Shown piece by piece: positions 26,740 to 39,500 of a stretch of DNA of 64,000 nt. The first letter of the stretch is position 1; each line of letters starts with the position of its first letter. The DNA lies in contig NW_006917097.1 of the NCBI RefSeq assembly GCF_000516985.1, positions 2,518,593-2,582,592 on the forward strand. Direction: 5' to 3'. The translations under genes and the position numbers were made by a program. Under the pieces are notes generated by a model. It ran no database searches, was not told the DNA's origin, and saw only the letters and a program-made list of their open reading frames with translations. This DNA is from Pestalotiopsis fici W106-1 (taxonomy: Eukaryota > Ascomycota > Sordariomycetes > Amphisphaeriales > Sporocadaceae).

Positions 26740-28680
26740 AAAATAAAATCTACGCCGGCGAGCCTAACCCCGGCTAGGTCGATATAAGCGTCCATTCCGA
26801 TAGTTACGTCGAAAAGGCCGATTAGCTAGATTTAGATTATATCGACGATAATAATTAATCTAAGGATAAGCTCGAAAATAAGCTTGCCGGCGCTTCCGAA
26901 GCTCCCGAGGTAATCGAATTTATATAAAAGATCCTCCCCGGCTTTAATTAATTCCAAGGGAACTACCTTTAAAAATGACCGCTATTTTGTTTATTATTAA
27001 TAGGCTAGCAAAAAATCCGAAAAAACGATATTTATAAATATTATATGCTTTTAGGCACGAAAAATAATATTATACGATAAATATAAAAGCTTATTCGAAA
27101 AACCGTTATTAAAAATTAAAATTATTATAAATTCGCGTTTAATAGCCCGGAATATATTAATTTTATCGATAAAATATATATACGCGTTTACGGCTTTTTT
27201 ATTCTAATAAAAAACGACGAAAATATAAAGGACGGCTTTAGCTTCCGCTGCGAATATACTAGTTTATAATATATTTTAAAAGGAATTCGTAGGCCTTTAT
27301 TACCTTTTATTAAGGCGCAAAATACCTTTAAATAGGTTCGTTTAAATAATAAAAAAAAAAGGGTTTTATATTATTCCCTATTTACGGGCCTTAGTAACCG
27401 GGAGAACCTTTAAATCGTTTTTTAGGGTTTGAACTAGTTATACAGGCATTACCCAATTGCCGCTATACCCTTCGTCGGACGCATTCTGCGGGCAATAACC
27501 AACTCCGATATTATTATTTAATAATAAAAGGAAATATAACTTTATTTTAATACTTTAATAAATATTAAAATAATTAGCGTTATTATTAATAATACGGTTA
27601 TTTATAAGCGTTGATATAAACGTTAGGAAAACCTTTCGCCGGTAAAAGCCGAGGCTGTATTTTATACGTTTCGCACGATAAATAAATCTCCGTATATTAA
27701 TAATTTAATAACCGTTTTTTTAAATTAGCAGCTATTTCGATACCGAACTTTTTAATAAATTTACCGATATTTACCTATTCCTCTTTTAGCCTCGAAATAC
27801 TTGCGATTATATAACTAATATTAGCAAATTACCGGGTATTATAAGCTTATGCTTAACGAATTTTATAACCTATACTATATCCGAAATCCCGATTATTCCG
27901 AAAAATTTATCTTTTTTCCGTTTTATTATTTTTTTAAATTTAAAGCTATAAAATAACGCTAAAATTAGGTTTTTTGCGCGGCCTTTTTCCGCTATAAACT
28001 CGATAGGTTAATACGCTATTACGGAAAAAACTCGGCTAATCGGGGCTATTTCGCTAAAAAGATTTAGGAGTTTTTGCTTTTTGCGTATATTTATTTTTAA
28101 TACGGCATAATTTAACGGGCTAAGGATAAAATCGTATTTTTAGCCGGTACAGGTAATAAATATATTTAATAACTAATTTTAAATTTATTCGGCGTTTTAT
28201 TCGTTTAATAATAAAACTTTTTATTAATAATTAATATTAATAAAAAAATTTATAATATAATTATAGGCTTCGGCTAAAAAAAAAGACCCGGCGATAATAG
28301 CTTTAATTTAATCGCTTATTTTTATTTATAATAATCGAATTTTAGCTTAAATTTTTAGCTTATTAATTAAGCTGTTTAAAACTATTTATTAGCCGTTTAA
28401 AAAGATATCCGGCGCTTTATAACCGCGACCTGTTTCGTGCTTCCCGGTAAATCTTTATATTAAAACGTCGATGAAATATAATACCGCTAGATTTAAAGGT
28501 CGGGGCGCGAAAAGCCTATTAATATATTTAAAAACAGGCCTTTAATCGAGAAAGTCTTTGTTTTTAAAAAAGAATAAAAACTGGATATAAGCGTTGCGAA
28601 AAATGTATTTAAGCAAAGCTTGCCTGCGATTAAAATACTAGCTAGTTTATTCGTTGTAAATAAGGCAAAAGGCGATAAGG
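26740..28680 (+). pseudogene. Eroded long coding trace, unidentified
   Basis: A plus-strand frame is readable for more than 100 consecutive codons around 27200-27540, with only TAA or TAG interruptions at likely former Gln or Trp codons. It includes DGFSFRCEY, GIRRPLLPFIKAQNTF and IAAIPFVGRILRAITN. Upstream, 26750-26930 reads in a similar style (VDISVHSDSYVEKAD). The trace immediately follows the solo LTR and may continue into the repeat protein at 28690-29500. It behaves like a RIP-inactivated transposon or multicopy gene. I do not recognise the family. Confidence 0.45.
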
Positions 28681-28689
28681 AATTTTAAA

Positions 28690-29500
28690 AAAATGCTTTT
28701 AAATTCGTTTGCGAGCACTATGGTTTTTAATTTACTCTCGGATATAATCTTTCGAAACACAAACGCAAAATATACCCAATTTTATATCCGGATAATCCGG
28801 AGCGTCCTTATAAATATAACAGGTGCGGCTATCGTTTTTATAAAAAGCTGTATTTCGATATATATTAAAAGATTTATATTATTTATCCGGGTTATAAAAC
28901 GGAGTTCCTTAATGCTAAGAAGCGCGTAAAATATTAAAAGGGGTATATAAAAAAGCCAGAGTTAGTCGTATAGCCGGATAAACTCGAATATAAAGCCTAC
29001 GGCGATATTTTTAACTAAAGGCATAATTTTATAAAGTATTATAAAACTTGCACCATTTATCCAGGCTATAAAGCGGAATTCCCTAATATTAGGAAGCGCG
29101 CGGAATATTAAAAGGGGTATATAGGAAAGCCGGAATTGGTCGTTTGGCCGGATTGCTTTTTTTGCGATAAATATGGCTAATTTTTAAATTTAAAATTAAA
29201 TTTTAAAAGGTACCGCAAAATTTATATAATTTATTTAGGTTATAAAATAAAGTTCCTTAATATTAAAACGCGCGCGGAATACTAAAAGGGTTATATAAAA
29301 AAGCCGGAGTTAGTCGTATAGCCGGATCGCTTGCTATATAAAGTTTATAGCTAATTTTTTATTTAAAAGCGATATTTTATAAAATACCGCAAAACCAGCT
29401 ATTTTAAATATTTTTATTATAGACGGGATTTTAAAAAGCAAAGTAAAGGCAAAATACGCTAAAAATATAAGCTTAATTGCCTAAAACGGCCGGTAACGCT
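28690..29500 (+). pseudogene. Eroded gene with three tandem 58-residue repeats
   Basis: Three units of 174 bp begin near 28883, 29057 and 29231. Since 174 is a multiple of three they stay in one reading frame, broken only by TAG or TAA. Each unit carries the Y-P-G-Y-K block, a KRAEY-type block, and a KGYI-x-KPELVV-x-PD block. The nucleotide spacing is constant, while the sequence between the conserved blocks has drifted. An upstream segment in the same frame reads YPDNPERPYKYNRCGYRFY. The repeat is conserved in protein sense, so it was once selected as protein. I cannot assign it to a domain family. Confidence 0.6.
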
Positions 29501-29699
29501 ATTTAAAAATAAATTTATAAAAAAAAAAGCAGAAAAGCGCTAATAATAATAAAATTGCGAATTTAATTTATTCCGCATTTACCGCCTTATTTTTGCCGTA
29601 TTTAAAGCCCGCAGCCTAAAAGTCGCCTATTAAAACTTCGATAAAGGGGGGGGTATTTAATTAAGCTTAACGCCTTAGGTGACGGCGTTTTAATTATTG

Positions 29700-29960
29700 C
29701 TTTTAGTGCTTTTAGTGCTGTTTTTAGTGCTTTTAGTGCTTTTGGTGTTGCTTTTAGTGCTGCTTTTAGTGCTGTTTTTGGTGCTGCTTTTGGTGCTGCT
29801 TTTGGTGCTGCTTTTAGTGCTGCTTTTGGTGCTGCTTCTGGTGCTGCTTTTGGTGCTGCTTTTAGTGCTGCTTTTGGTGCTGCTTTTGGTGCTGCTTTTA
29901 GTGCTGCTTTTGGTGCTGCTTCTGGTGCTGCTTCTGGTCCTTCTGGTCCTTTTGGTGCTC
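29700..29960. repeat. 12-bp minisatellite (GGTGCTGCTTTT-type), about 20 units
   Basis: A near-perfect array of 12-bp units with G/A variation at one position and a C/T variant, passing into 9-bp CTTCTGGTC units at the end. On the minus strand one frame gives Lys-Ala-Ala-Pro/Leu repeats and another Ser-Ser-Thr-Lys. No frame is likely to be a real gene: all three read open only because the repeat lacks stops. TpG is fully retained here. Confidence 0.85.
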
Positions 29961-30059
29961 CCCTTGGACCCCCTAACCTTACGCACCCTGGTCTAAGTGA
30001 CTTTCCACCGGCCACCGATCGCTTTACTATCTTTACTTTTTACGACTAACGTCCCGATC

Positions 30060-30799
30060 GGCTTAGAAATTTAACCGAGGCTGTGTTTATATTCGCTAGG
30101 TTCGATTACGGTGCTAATAGGCAGGATTTAGGCTAGATTTAAAACACGCGAAATAACCGCTAAATAAGGCTTTTAACTAATCGGTATAATATAAAGCAGC
30201 GTTTAGCATAGCAAACGTGGCTTTATTAAAAAAATCTTAATAGCCAATTATATAAAATCTTCCGTAACATACCCCGACGTTATATAATATATAAGGAAAG
30301 CGCTCGGACGCTACTAAATCCCGTATTAAACCTTAAGAATATTTAGCAAAATATAAGCTTACGAGCCACCCGTAAGGATTATGCTAATACCAAGGCAGTC
30401 GCTTTTACCGTAAATTTCTATAATACGCATTAGTTTCTAGCAATGTACGATCGGGACAGCAATATTATCTATATTACTAATTCTTTACGCGCGGGCGATA
30501 AACATTCCCTATAATACCAGGCTTTCCTACCATAACTGCGAAGGTACCTAGATAGCATTGGTCGATAATAAGTCCCAACTCCCAGGATTACGATATTTAA
30601 TATACCTAAGCAAAAGGATAATAGTGCTTACGGTTTATATATGCTTAGTAATTTCGCAAAGCTGGTACGCGGCGGTATCCACCATCCCGATAATAATGAT
30701 ATTTAGGGGTTTTAACAAACGCGTATTAGGCATTAACTCGGGCAGGAGCATAACTCGCTTATACGAAGCGCGGCGAACGAGATTATTTATAGCGTAAAA
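30060..30799. other. Partly preserved segment, no gene called
   Basis: CpA and TpG are present, so this stretch is less mutated than its surroundings. A 79-codon open frame at 30558-30797 has no domain features. The nature of the segment is unknown; it may be the upstream part of the Pro/Ala-rich relic at 30800. Confidence 0.4.
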
Positions 30800-31400
30800 A
30801 TGCCCGCTGCTCCAGCCCAGCCTGCTTTAGCCCAGTCTGCTTTAGCCTAGCCTGCTCCTGCGCAGCCTTCCCCTCCAGCCTATCCTGCTTCCGCTCAGCC
30901 TTTTGCTCCTGTTTACGCTATAAAGCCAGCCGGTCTTCAAAAGCCTATTATATCCCAAAAGCCTGCTGGTCCCAAGCAGTCCAAATTCAAGCAGTCTAAA
31001 TTTAAGCAGTCGGGTCTAAGTTTTAGTAACGCACCACCAGCTCCGACGGGCGGGATCTTTTTACTCTTTTACGTTAAAAAGCCTATTCCACCGGGTCCGA
31101 ATTATAGTATGCTACCTTTATTCCAAAGCGAGGAGCTGCCGAACGGCAAAATAAAATGCTTAATTTATTCGAAAAAATATAAATAAAAAAGGGTTAAGCA
31201 ATATATTTATGCTATATACCCGAAATACCGGTATTATGCGTTACGCGCTTTTATAAAGCGCGGCTGCACCTTTTATAAAAAAATATGCCTATACCGGAAT
31301 ATTTCCGATTAATCTATCCCCGATTAATGCATTCCCGATAGCGAAAAGGAAAGTAACGGCGAGATCGAGTAATAAATCCCGGTCCGGACTTTGGATAAAT
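30800..31400 (+). pseudogene. Pro/Ala/Gln-rich coding relic with in-frame stops
   Basis: An ATG at 30800 opens a frame reading MPAAPAQPALAQSALA, then a TAG at codon 17, followed by about 110 further codons. These include PSPPAYPASAQPFAP, a QSKFKQSKFKQSG repeat and GGIFLLFYVKKPIPPGP. The frame continues with TAA and TAG breaks to about 31370. Coding texture is obvious and C content is high, so it is less mutated than neighbouring relics. It could be a captured host gene fragment or the N-terminal part of a transposon protein. No family was recognised. Confidence 0.5.
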
Positions 31401-32689
31401 TTAGTTATAAGCAGTGGCATAATAGTAATTAACGTAATTGCGCGTTTGGTTTTGCGGGCGCTTTTATATAATAATATAAACCTTTTATAGGATTAATTTT
31501 CCGAAGCTAAAGTCGGGTATATAGATCTATTATATTTATTTCGAAATTTTTTACTAATATAAATAAAAGCTTCTTTCCTTTTTTCCTTATATTTTTCCTT
31601 TGCCGTCTTCCGCTTCTTTTTTGCGGGGAAATTTAAAATTTAGTTTCGCTAGTCCTAGTGTAACAAGGTTATTAGGAGCAATTATATTATATCCGACGGG
31701 AAGCTTAAATATTATTAAAATTAGGCTATTATACCCGAACCTATGCTTAGGGAGGAAAGTAGTCGTTTTTGTCGAATTTTTAGGCGTATTATAAAAACCG
31801 ATATTATTAGGTTAGCCGTTTTTAAAACGGCTAGGTTTGCGTTTAATTTATCCCGCCGAGGACGTTTATTCGGCAAAGGCTTTAAATCTGCCTTTATAGC
31901 CTAGGGCGTTGCTGGCTCGAATATTATTACGGTATTTTTTATTATTTTATTATCGATTTTGGCTTTTATTAAAGGCTTTTATAATTATTGGTTTATAAAT
32001 ATATACGGTAAAATAGCTACGGTATTATAAACGTTTATAATTAATCGTTATATTTAGGCCGGATAGTTATGCGGTCCTTTTTTCCGAAGCTAAAGCTAAT
32101 ATCGGGCCTGCGTTTAGGAAAGCTTTTATTTGGCGTTTTGCTATTACGCTAGCGCGTATTTCCGTTTTTAGGTAGTTTTTTAATTCCGTTTTATCTTATT
32201 AATCGCATTTATAATTTATAAAGTATAGCTATATTTATAAAGGCTTTTATATATTTTAGTCCTTATCGGGAGTATATTTAGGGCGCAAAACCTAATTCGC
32301 CGATTTTTTAGCGTTTAAAAGATTTAATTTTTTAGTAATTTAAGCGTGGCCTTTATTTAGCCTTAATTAATCGTCGGAAATTTTTTTAAAAATATATTTA
32401 TTATATTTATTTTTGTAAAAAAGTTATATTTTTTATTTTGCGTGCCTTATTTTGTTTATAAATGCATCGGCATTTTTTATATTTAATAGGCTTTCGAGGA
32501 GCTATATTTTTTATTTTAGCGATTACGGATCGGGGAGATTTTATTTTTTAAATAAATTAATAAAAAATAAAAATTTAAAAGGTGCTTCGTGGCATTTTTA
32601 ATGCAAAAGGTATAATTTATAAGATTTCGAGATTTGTCGAGTTTTTTAATATTTGCTTTGGTTTGTTTTAAAATCGCTCTCGGTGCTGT

Positions 32690-32860
32690 TTTTAGTGGCA
32701 AATTCGGGATAATAGTGGAGTGTATAATGGTGCACGGTGCTGTAAGGTCGAGCTATTAGTGGAAATCATATCTGTGCGTGTTTCTCCCAAAGGTGTATAC
32801 ATAATCTATAATCTAAATATATGCTTTGCAAATGTTACATCGGAGTGTTTTATTTTTAAA
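32690..32860. other. Small unmutated island
   Basis: About 170 bases retaining TpG and CpA (GTGGAGTG, GGTGCACGGTGCTG) between strongly mutated flanks. No gene or RNA was recognised. Confidence 0.5.
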
Positions 32861-34279
32861 GATTAAAAAATATTATTGGTAATAATTAGGATAAGCTTAA
32901 ACTATTAGCGCTTTATTATATAATAACCAAGATATAGCTATAACTGTTCGTTTTTAGCTGGGTTATAATAGTTAATTATTATATAAAATAATAGATAATT
33001 AAGTATAAAAATAAAAATAAATAAAGCATAAAAAAGGCATATTTATATATACGATTTTAAAGGCTATATTATAGCTAAATGCGAATGGTTGGATATATAT
33101 ATAAGCTTAAGCATATATATATAAACCATAATTCGAAATATTTGCTATCGCGATAATTTATTAAAATAAAACCGTTTTATCGCAATCCGTCCTTTTTCGT
33201 TTAGCGATTTTATATAATATATTATAACCCAGGCTAATATAGTTACTTTTTTAATTATGGCTCAAATAGGCCACCTTTAAATACGTTTTTTAATTCCTTT
33301 ACGATACTTCTTTTTTATTTTACGTTTTTAGGCATAAATACACAAATTTATACGTTAATTTCGAAAAAAAGCCTTATTATTTAAAACCTATTGCCTATTA
33401 ATTAAATGCAAAGGTAATATTTTTAACTGCCTAATTATATATATATACTAATTATTTTTTAACTTCCGCCCGCCGGGCTAAATTAAGCGTATATTTAATA
33501 ACGTATAATAGTAGATTTTACGATTATAAAGGTTAGGTTTATAACGTTTATCGTGTAGTCCTTTTAAGCCGGGCTTATTTACGTTAATATTTTATAATTT
33601 ATAACGCGTTATAATATTATCTTTTTTGACCTTTTATTTATAGCATTTACGGTAATATATTTATATTTTATAATTATTTAAAGCAATACTAAAATTAGCA
33701 CGGCTATTAAAAATTAAAAATAATTGCCGCTAAATTTATTTAAGCCGCTAATTCTTTTATTTTTAATATAATCGAGCTTTTTCTTCCTTTACCTTTTTAA
33801 CAACTTTAGATAATAGGTTTTATTTTATATATATATTCCTAATTATTTATGCGTAAAACAGCAAATATAAACGACGCTAAGCTAAAATATCCATCCGTTT
33901 AGCATTAATTATCTATTTAAAAGATAATTTTAACCGCCTAGCTAATCCTTTTATAGTTTTTTTCTTTAACCTTTTAATTTTTTATATATAGTATTTATTA
34001 AAATCTAACTAATATTAGCTCTAAAAAATAAATTCTGCAATAAATCCCTTATTTTATACGGGCTATAATATCGCAAATTCCTCCCTATATATGCCCGAAT
34101 TATTCGTTAGCCTTCGCAAGCTAAGCGTATTTATATTTATATTAAATAATTTATAATAATATAGCTTATTTTATTAATCCGTATTATAGCGATTGCGGAA
34201 TATCCTTTTTAAGCTAAGATAATTTATTTAAATACTAAAGATTTATATATATCGTTAAATACCCCTAAGGTCCTCCTAA

Positions 34280-34820
34280 ACCTTTCGCTTGCGATATTTA
34301 TGGTGCAGCATTTATACGGCACCAGAGTCTGCGTAAACACAGGCAGAACCATAGCATTAAGAGACCCCAACCTCCGCCGTTAAAACACTTAACTTGCTAA
34401 TTAACAACCTCGATACTATCGTCCCGGAACTCGCGGAGGTTTCGATGGTCACGGAAGGGCATAAAAAAGCATAGGATGGCAATATAAGGTCGGGGAGAAC
34501 ATATATAAATTGATAAAGGCCGGCAATGGTAAAGGATATATCGCTTTTCGATATATAGATGGCAGGCAAGAACAGTAAATAGCTCAAGGCAAAAGGCATT
34601 GTTATTTATAATCTCCAGGTAGCACCTGTTTTAATATAAGATACTCACCTGGCAAAAAGGTTAAAAAGTTAATCGATATCGTGTGGTATACTATTATTAG
34701 TACCCTTGTTAACGAGCACTTAACGATTAATGCGTTAGTAAGGCTTAATTAAGGTTCGGAGAAACGTAACGGTCACCGGCCTGGCCCGTTATTTGTGGGG
34801 ATTAGATATTACTTAATTTA
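34280..34820. other. Unmutated island ending in a dispersed repeat copy
   Basis: About 540 bases with nearly normal composition. An 80-codon hydrophobic frame lies on the minus strand (34357-34599) but has no recognisable domain, so I do not call a gene. The right end, about 34725-34815, is similar to 47765-47850, sharing GCCCGTTATTT and the words around it. This could be the edge of a transposon terminal repeat. Confidence 0.5.
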
Positions 34821-35534
34821 ATAAGGAAAATTATATTTATTATAAATAATTTTAATATATAACGTGCTTTAATATCGATTTAAATATTTAACCGGCTTAT
34901 TTATTATTTAAATCCCGGATATTTTTGCCTTTTTCGCTATTAGGTTTTTATTTATAATAGCTTTTAATTTGTTAAATAATTTTATAAGCCTAAAAATTCG
35001 AAAATCGCGGTTTTAGCGGGATTTTTTAAAAGCTTTAAAAGCGACTTTTATAACCTTTTTTAAATCGCTAATTTTACGGGTTTTTAAAAACCGGCAGCAA
35101 AAAAAAAATTCCTAAATTATAGGAAAAAATAGCACGCGTAGGATTTTGCGTTAAAATAAGGTTTATAACTTTAAAAGCTATATCCGTTCCGTTTTAAATA
35201 TTATTTAATTTATCCGTTTAAAAAATAAACATATTTTATATATATATAAATATATTATATTATTTCGCTAATAAGCGATTTTTGCTAAAATTAGCTATCG
35301 CGGCTTTTTAAAAAATATTTTAGTATTTTTAAAAATTTACGGCACCGCTACGCCTTTTAAGCCTCGGATTAACCGTTTCGTAAATAGCTATAACGGTAAT
35401 ATTTAAATTGCCTATTTCGAGCTAAAGCTTTAAATTTTATAAACGGCCGAGCTAAAGCGGCTTTTGCGCTAAGCCGATATTAATAGCTTTTTATTTTGCT
35501 GGTTCGTTATTATAGCTGGCGGAGATAGATATAA

Positions 35535-35645
35535 TAATTTTAAAGGTAATTTTAAAAATAACTTTAAAAATAACTTTAAAGGTGGCTTTAAAAATAACTT
35601 TAAAGGTGGATTTAAAGGTGGCTTTAAAGGTAAATTTAAAAGGTA
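35535..35645 (+). repeat. 12-bp tandem repeat encoding NNFK/GGFK units
   Basis: Eight to nine units of 12 bp (AATAACTTTAAA and GGTGGCTTTAAA types). The plus frame reads repeated N-N-F-K and G-G-F-K. Before mutation this could have been an Arg/Gly/Phe-rich nucleic-acid-binding tail (FRGG-like), because AGG would decay to AAA. It sits just outside the copia element. Confidence 0.65.
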
Positions 35646-35989
35646 AAATAAAAGCAAAAATAAAATAACGGGTATAAATATAAAATAATTTAACGCTAAA
35701 AATACCACTTTCGGGTAAATATTAAAAAAATATTATATAGCCATTATTATTACGGAATTAAAGTTACCGTTAATTTATATTCTTCGTTAAGCCTTCCGAA
35801 TACTAATTGCTTTTTTATTAATTTAAATTTATTTTTAAATCCCAACACATTACTAATAATTCAGGTTTTTTAAAAAAAATAAAAAATAAATGCAAAATTA
35901 TAAATAACTTTATTTATATTCCGTATAATAGCTAAAATAAATATTTTAATAATATATAAACGTATAACGCTTAGCAAATAAACTATATA

Positions 35990-36280
35990 TATGGTAGTTA
36001 GTTAAACCTTAAGGGTCCTTAAAATACCAAATACAGGGAGTATATAGATGTCCTTGTTAAAAGCAAGGAGCTTACGGATAAGGTCCGTACGCTTTAGGGA
36101 AGTTAACAAATCTTTTTAATAAATAAATATATAAATAAGATTATATACTCCCTTTTTAATTAGAATTTAAATAAATATAATACATTTTATAACTATATTT
36201 ATACCTTTTAACGCTTTTAGCTTACTTTAATATTATAACTTTTTTAAACCTACTTTATATACTCCTTTAACTATATTATA
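35990..36280 (+). repeat. 5' LTR of the copia element
   Basis: 291 bp, the same length as the solo LTR and the 3' LTR. Its ends TATGG and ATTATA correspond to TGTGG and ATCACA in the solo copy after transitions. It is preceded by the target duplication ATATA (35985-35989). Confidence 0.92.
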
Positions 36281-36539
36281 GTTATAAGCCTAATCTACTC
36301 GTAAAACTATTATACTTTATATTCCGCATTTTATTATTATATTTTAAAAAAGCATATAATATTAGCTTTTAAGCTTAATTTATCTTTTTATTATTATACG
36401 TTTAAAAATATCTAAACTTAAAAAATTTAAAGCCAATATTAAGCTTAATAAAAAATATAATTAGCCTAATTAATTTTTTAAATATAAGCATTTAGCAAAT
36501 TACCTTAAAATCTAGCATTTCGTAAATCCAAATTTTACG

Positions 36540-39500
36540 CTCCTTTTCCCTAAAAAAGGCTTTTCTTTTTTAACAATCGAAAAATATATTAAAAACCTTT
36601 AAAAGCAATTTAAAAAAAAGCACTTAGCAGCTATTATAAAATAGGAAAAAACTAAAAAAGGAAAAGCTTTAAAAAAAAAAGCCCGTGCTTATAGGTTTTA
36701 CGCTCCAAAAAGCATATAATAAAAAAATTTCCATTAAGCAAATTTTATCTAACGTTACTTTTGCCTAAATTAACAAAATATACCACCTAAAAAAATAAAT
36801 CGACAAAACAATAAACCCCGGCTTCCTATAAATTGTTAAAATTAAAACGGAAAAAGCAAAAAAATACACTTTTAGGTATTATGTTAAATAGCTTAAGGCC
36901 TTTTATAAATTAAATAAAATTAATTATATAAAGCGCGTAAAACTATAATATAAGCTTTATTTTATTGCTATAACCAAAGCCTAAAATCCTTAAAAATAGT
37001 TTTTTAAATAGAAAATTAAGCGAATAAAAGCCTGGACGTATTAGGTTTTGGAGATTTATAAAACCCTCGCTATTAAAAACTTTTTACGCGCTATAAATAT
37101 TAAAATTATGTTTAATTAAGGAAAAAAATAAATAAAACGTATTAATAACTTTAAAAATAAACCATTTCCGACTTTTAATATTTTAAAAAAGGCGCTTTTT
37201 AATTAACTTAACAAAATTACTTTACTAATTAATAAGCTAAAAGTTTTCGTAACCTTAGGCCCAGGCCTAAAATTTTACGGAAACGGAGCATTAAAAAGCA
37301 CAAAATTAACGACTTTAAGCTTTAACGTTTTAGCCTAGGAATTCCTTTACTTTTGCAAAAAAAAAGGACAAAAAAACCACTAATAAAGCCCGGAAATATA
37401 TTTATTTTTAAAATACGCCCTTATAGGCTTAACGGAAAGGAAAATCAAAATATTATTTAAAGCGGAGGCAAACGAAATCCGTTTTTATATATAATAAAAA
37501 AAGTATAAAAAATTAAAAGGTTAATTTAAAGCTATTAGCTAAATATTAAATAATTTTAGTAAAAAAAACCCTAAAAGCGGGTTTTTATACCCCGGCTTTA
37601 TTAACGTTATAATTATTAACCTATCTTTTTTTTATAAAAAAATATAGGAATCCCCTTTTACCGCTCCTTTTTAACTCGATCCTTTTCTCTTTATTTCCGA
37701 AAAACTCCTAAATACACCTCCTATGCTTTAGCCAAACCTTTACCCTTCCCTAATCGTTATAATTATTAACCTTGCTATTATAAATTTTAATAACATTATT
37801 AATATTTATATTACCGTTTTTAGCAAATACCTATTATCCGACTTTATATTCCTTAACAATTATAGCGCTATCTATATAATAAATAACTTTAAATTCCTAT
37901 TGCCAAACTTTATTAAATTTACAAAAAACAAGGATTAGATTTAGGCTAACATTTTATCTTTTCCTATTTAAAAATAAGGTACCCGTGTTATTAAAAACTA
38001 TATTAATAGTCTTATAAGTACTAAAGCAGATTTTATATTTAACAATATTGCTTACCTTTTAAACTTTTATTATAATATTATTTTTAAGTCTAAACTAAAT
38101 AAAAAAGGAGCATAGTTTTGCGGATATAATACTATTATTAAATACAAAACACTAAAGCATAATACGGTATTTTGCAAACTTTAATAAAAGTTTTATTTAA
38201 CTTTTTTTAAATATAAACCTATATCCTTTTATTTTTTTAATCTTTTTACTAAAATAAACGTAAGCTACCTTTATATTTTAGCATTTTATTCCATTAGTTA
38301 ACGAAAAATATAACGATCTAAAGCATATATTTAACCTAAATTTAACAAAAAATTATTTTAACATTTTCGGTTAAAACACCTTAGGGCTAAAGCTTTTAAA
38401 CGGCTTGCTAAAAGCGCAAAAAATATTTAAATTAGTAAAATAAAACAACTTAACTATAAAATCTATATACGCTTTAAGGTTACTTAGGTAATTTTAAAAA
38501 AAACCAAAAAATATTAAATAAAACGACCATTTTAGCGGATATCCCTGGACCTTATATTTTACGATAAAGCTTTTAATAAAAACACCTATACGCTAATTAT
38601 TAAGGAAAAATAGTTACAAAAATATTTCGTTTTCCCGTTAAAATCCAAAAAAGGAAACGAATTTACCTTAATAATTATTAATTTCGTTATATCGGTAAAA
38701 CGATAATACCGCCTTTTCGTTTATATAATCTTTTACGATAATAAAACGGCACTTTTACCGGCGCGCGGGATTAGCTATTATAAGCGCTAAGCTAAAAAAA
38801 AAAGAATTATTATTTAGTTATTAGTCTTTTATATATTTAAACTAAATAAAAAAGCTAAAAAAGCTATTCGAAAGCTTTAAAAAAAAACCTTAGCAATATT
38901 AATATTTGCGAATCTTTTTTTTACGCTTTAGCCAAAAATACTAAAAACCGCGATATACCTATATAATATATTATTAAACGCTTCCAAAAACTACCGATTA
39001 CTAAACGAAGTGCTAAACAAATAGTTTAAATAATACTTTTAATAATATACCCTAAAAATTATATAAAAGATTACTATTAATCTAAAACCGGACTAAAACT
39101 TAATTTACGTATATAGATATATAGCCTACGCTTTAAAAAAAAATAAAAAAAAAGTATTAACTTAAAATATTATAAAACTTATTTAAAAGCTTATTTTAAA
39201 TATTTAGTTAAATATTACTTTAACCAACTTTTCCGTATTTAGATTCCAAGCCTAAATCAGGTTATAATTACAAAAAACGTTAAATTTAATAAAAAAATAT
39301 TTTATAAAGGCCCTTAAAAGGAACAAAAAAAACAAATCGTTAAAAAAAAACTCCGTCCTATTATTAACGAAATTAAAAAGCTTAAACCGATATTTTTTAA
39401 AAACGATATTATTTTATAATTTAACCTTTAAAACGCTTTATAATTACGTTTTATACTGCCCGATCTAAAAGGTAAATCTATATTTAATGCCACTTCCGAG

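Noticed and set aside
27425..27475. GTTTGAAC...GCTATACCC, which on the minus strand looks like part of a tRNA
   Set aside because: There is no variable region or matching acceptor stem, and the same bases belong to a continuous coding relic on the plus strand.
29602..30015. Open frames of 98-137 codons on both strands over the minisatellite
   Set aside because: The 12-bp unit has no stop in several frames, so all are open by construction. Low-complexity translation with no flanking coding texture.
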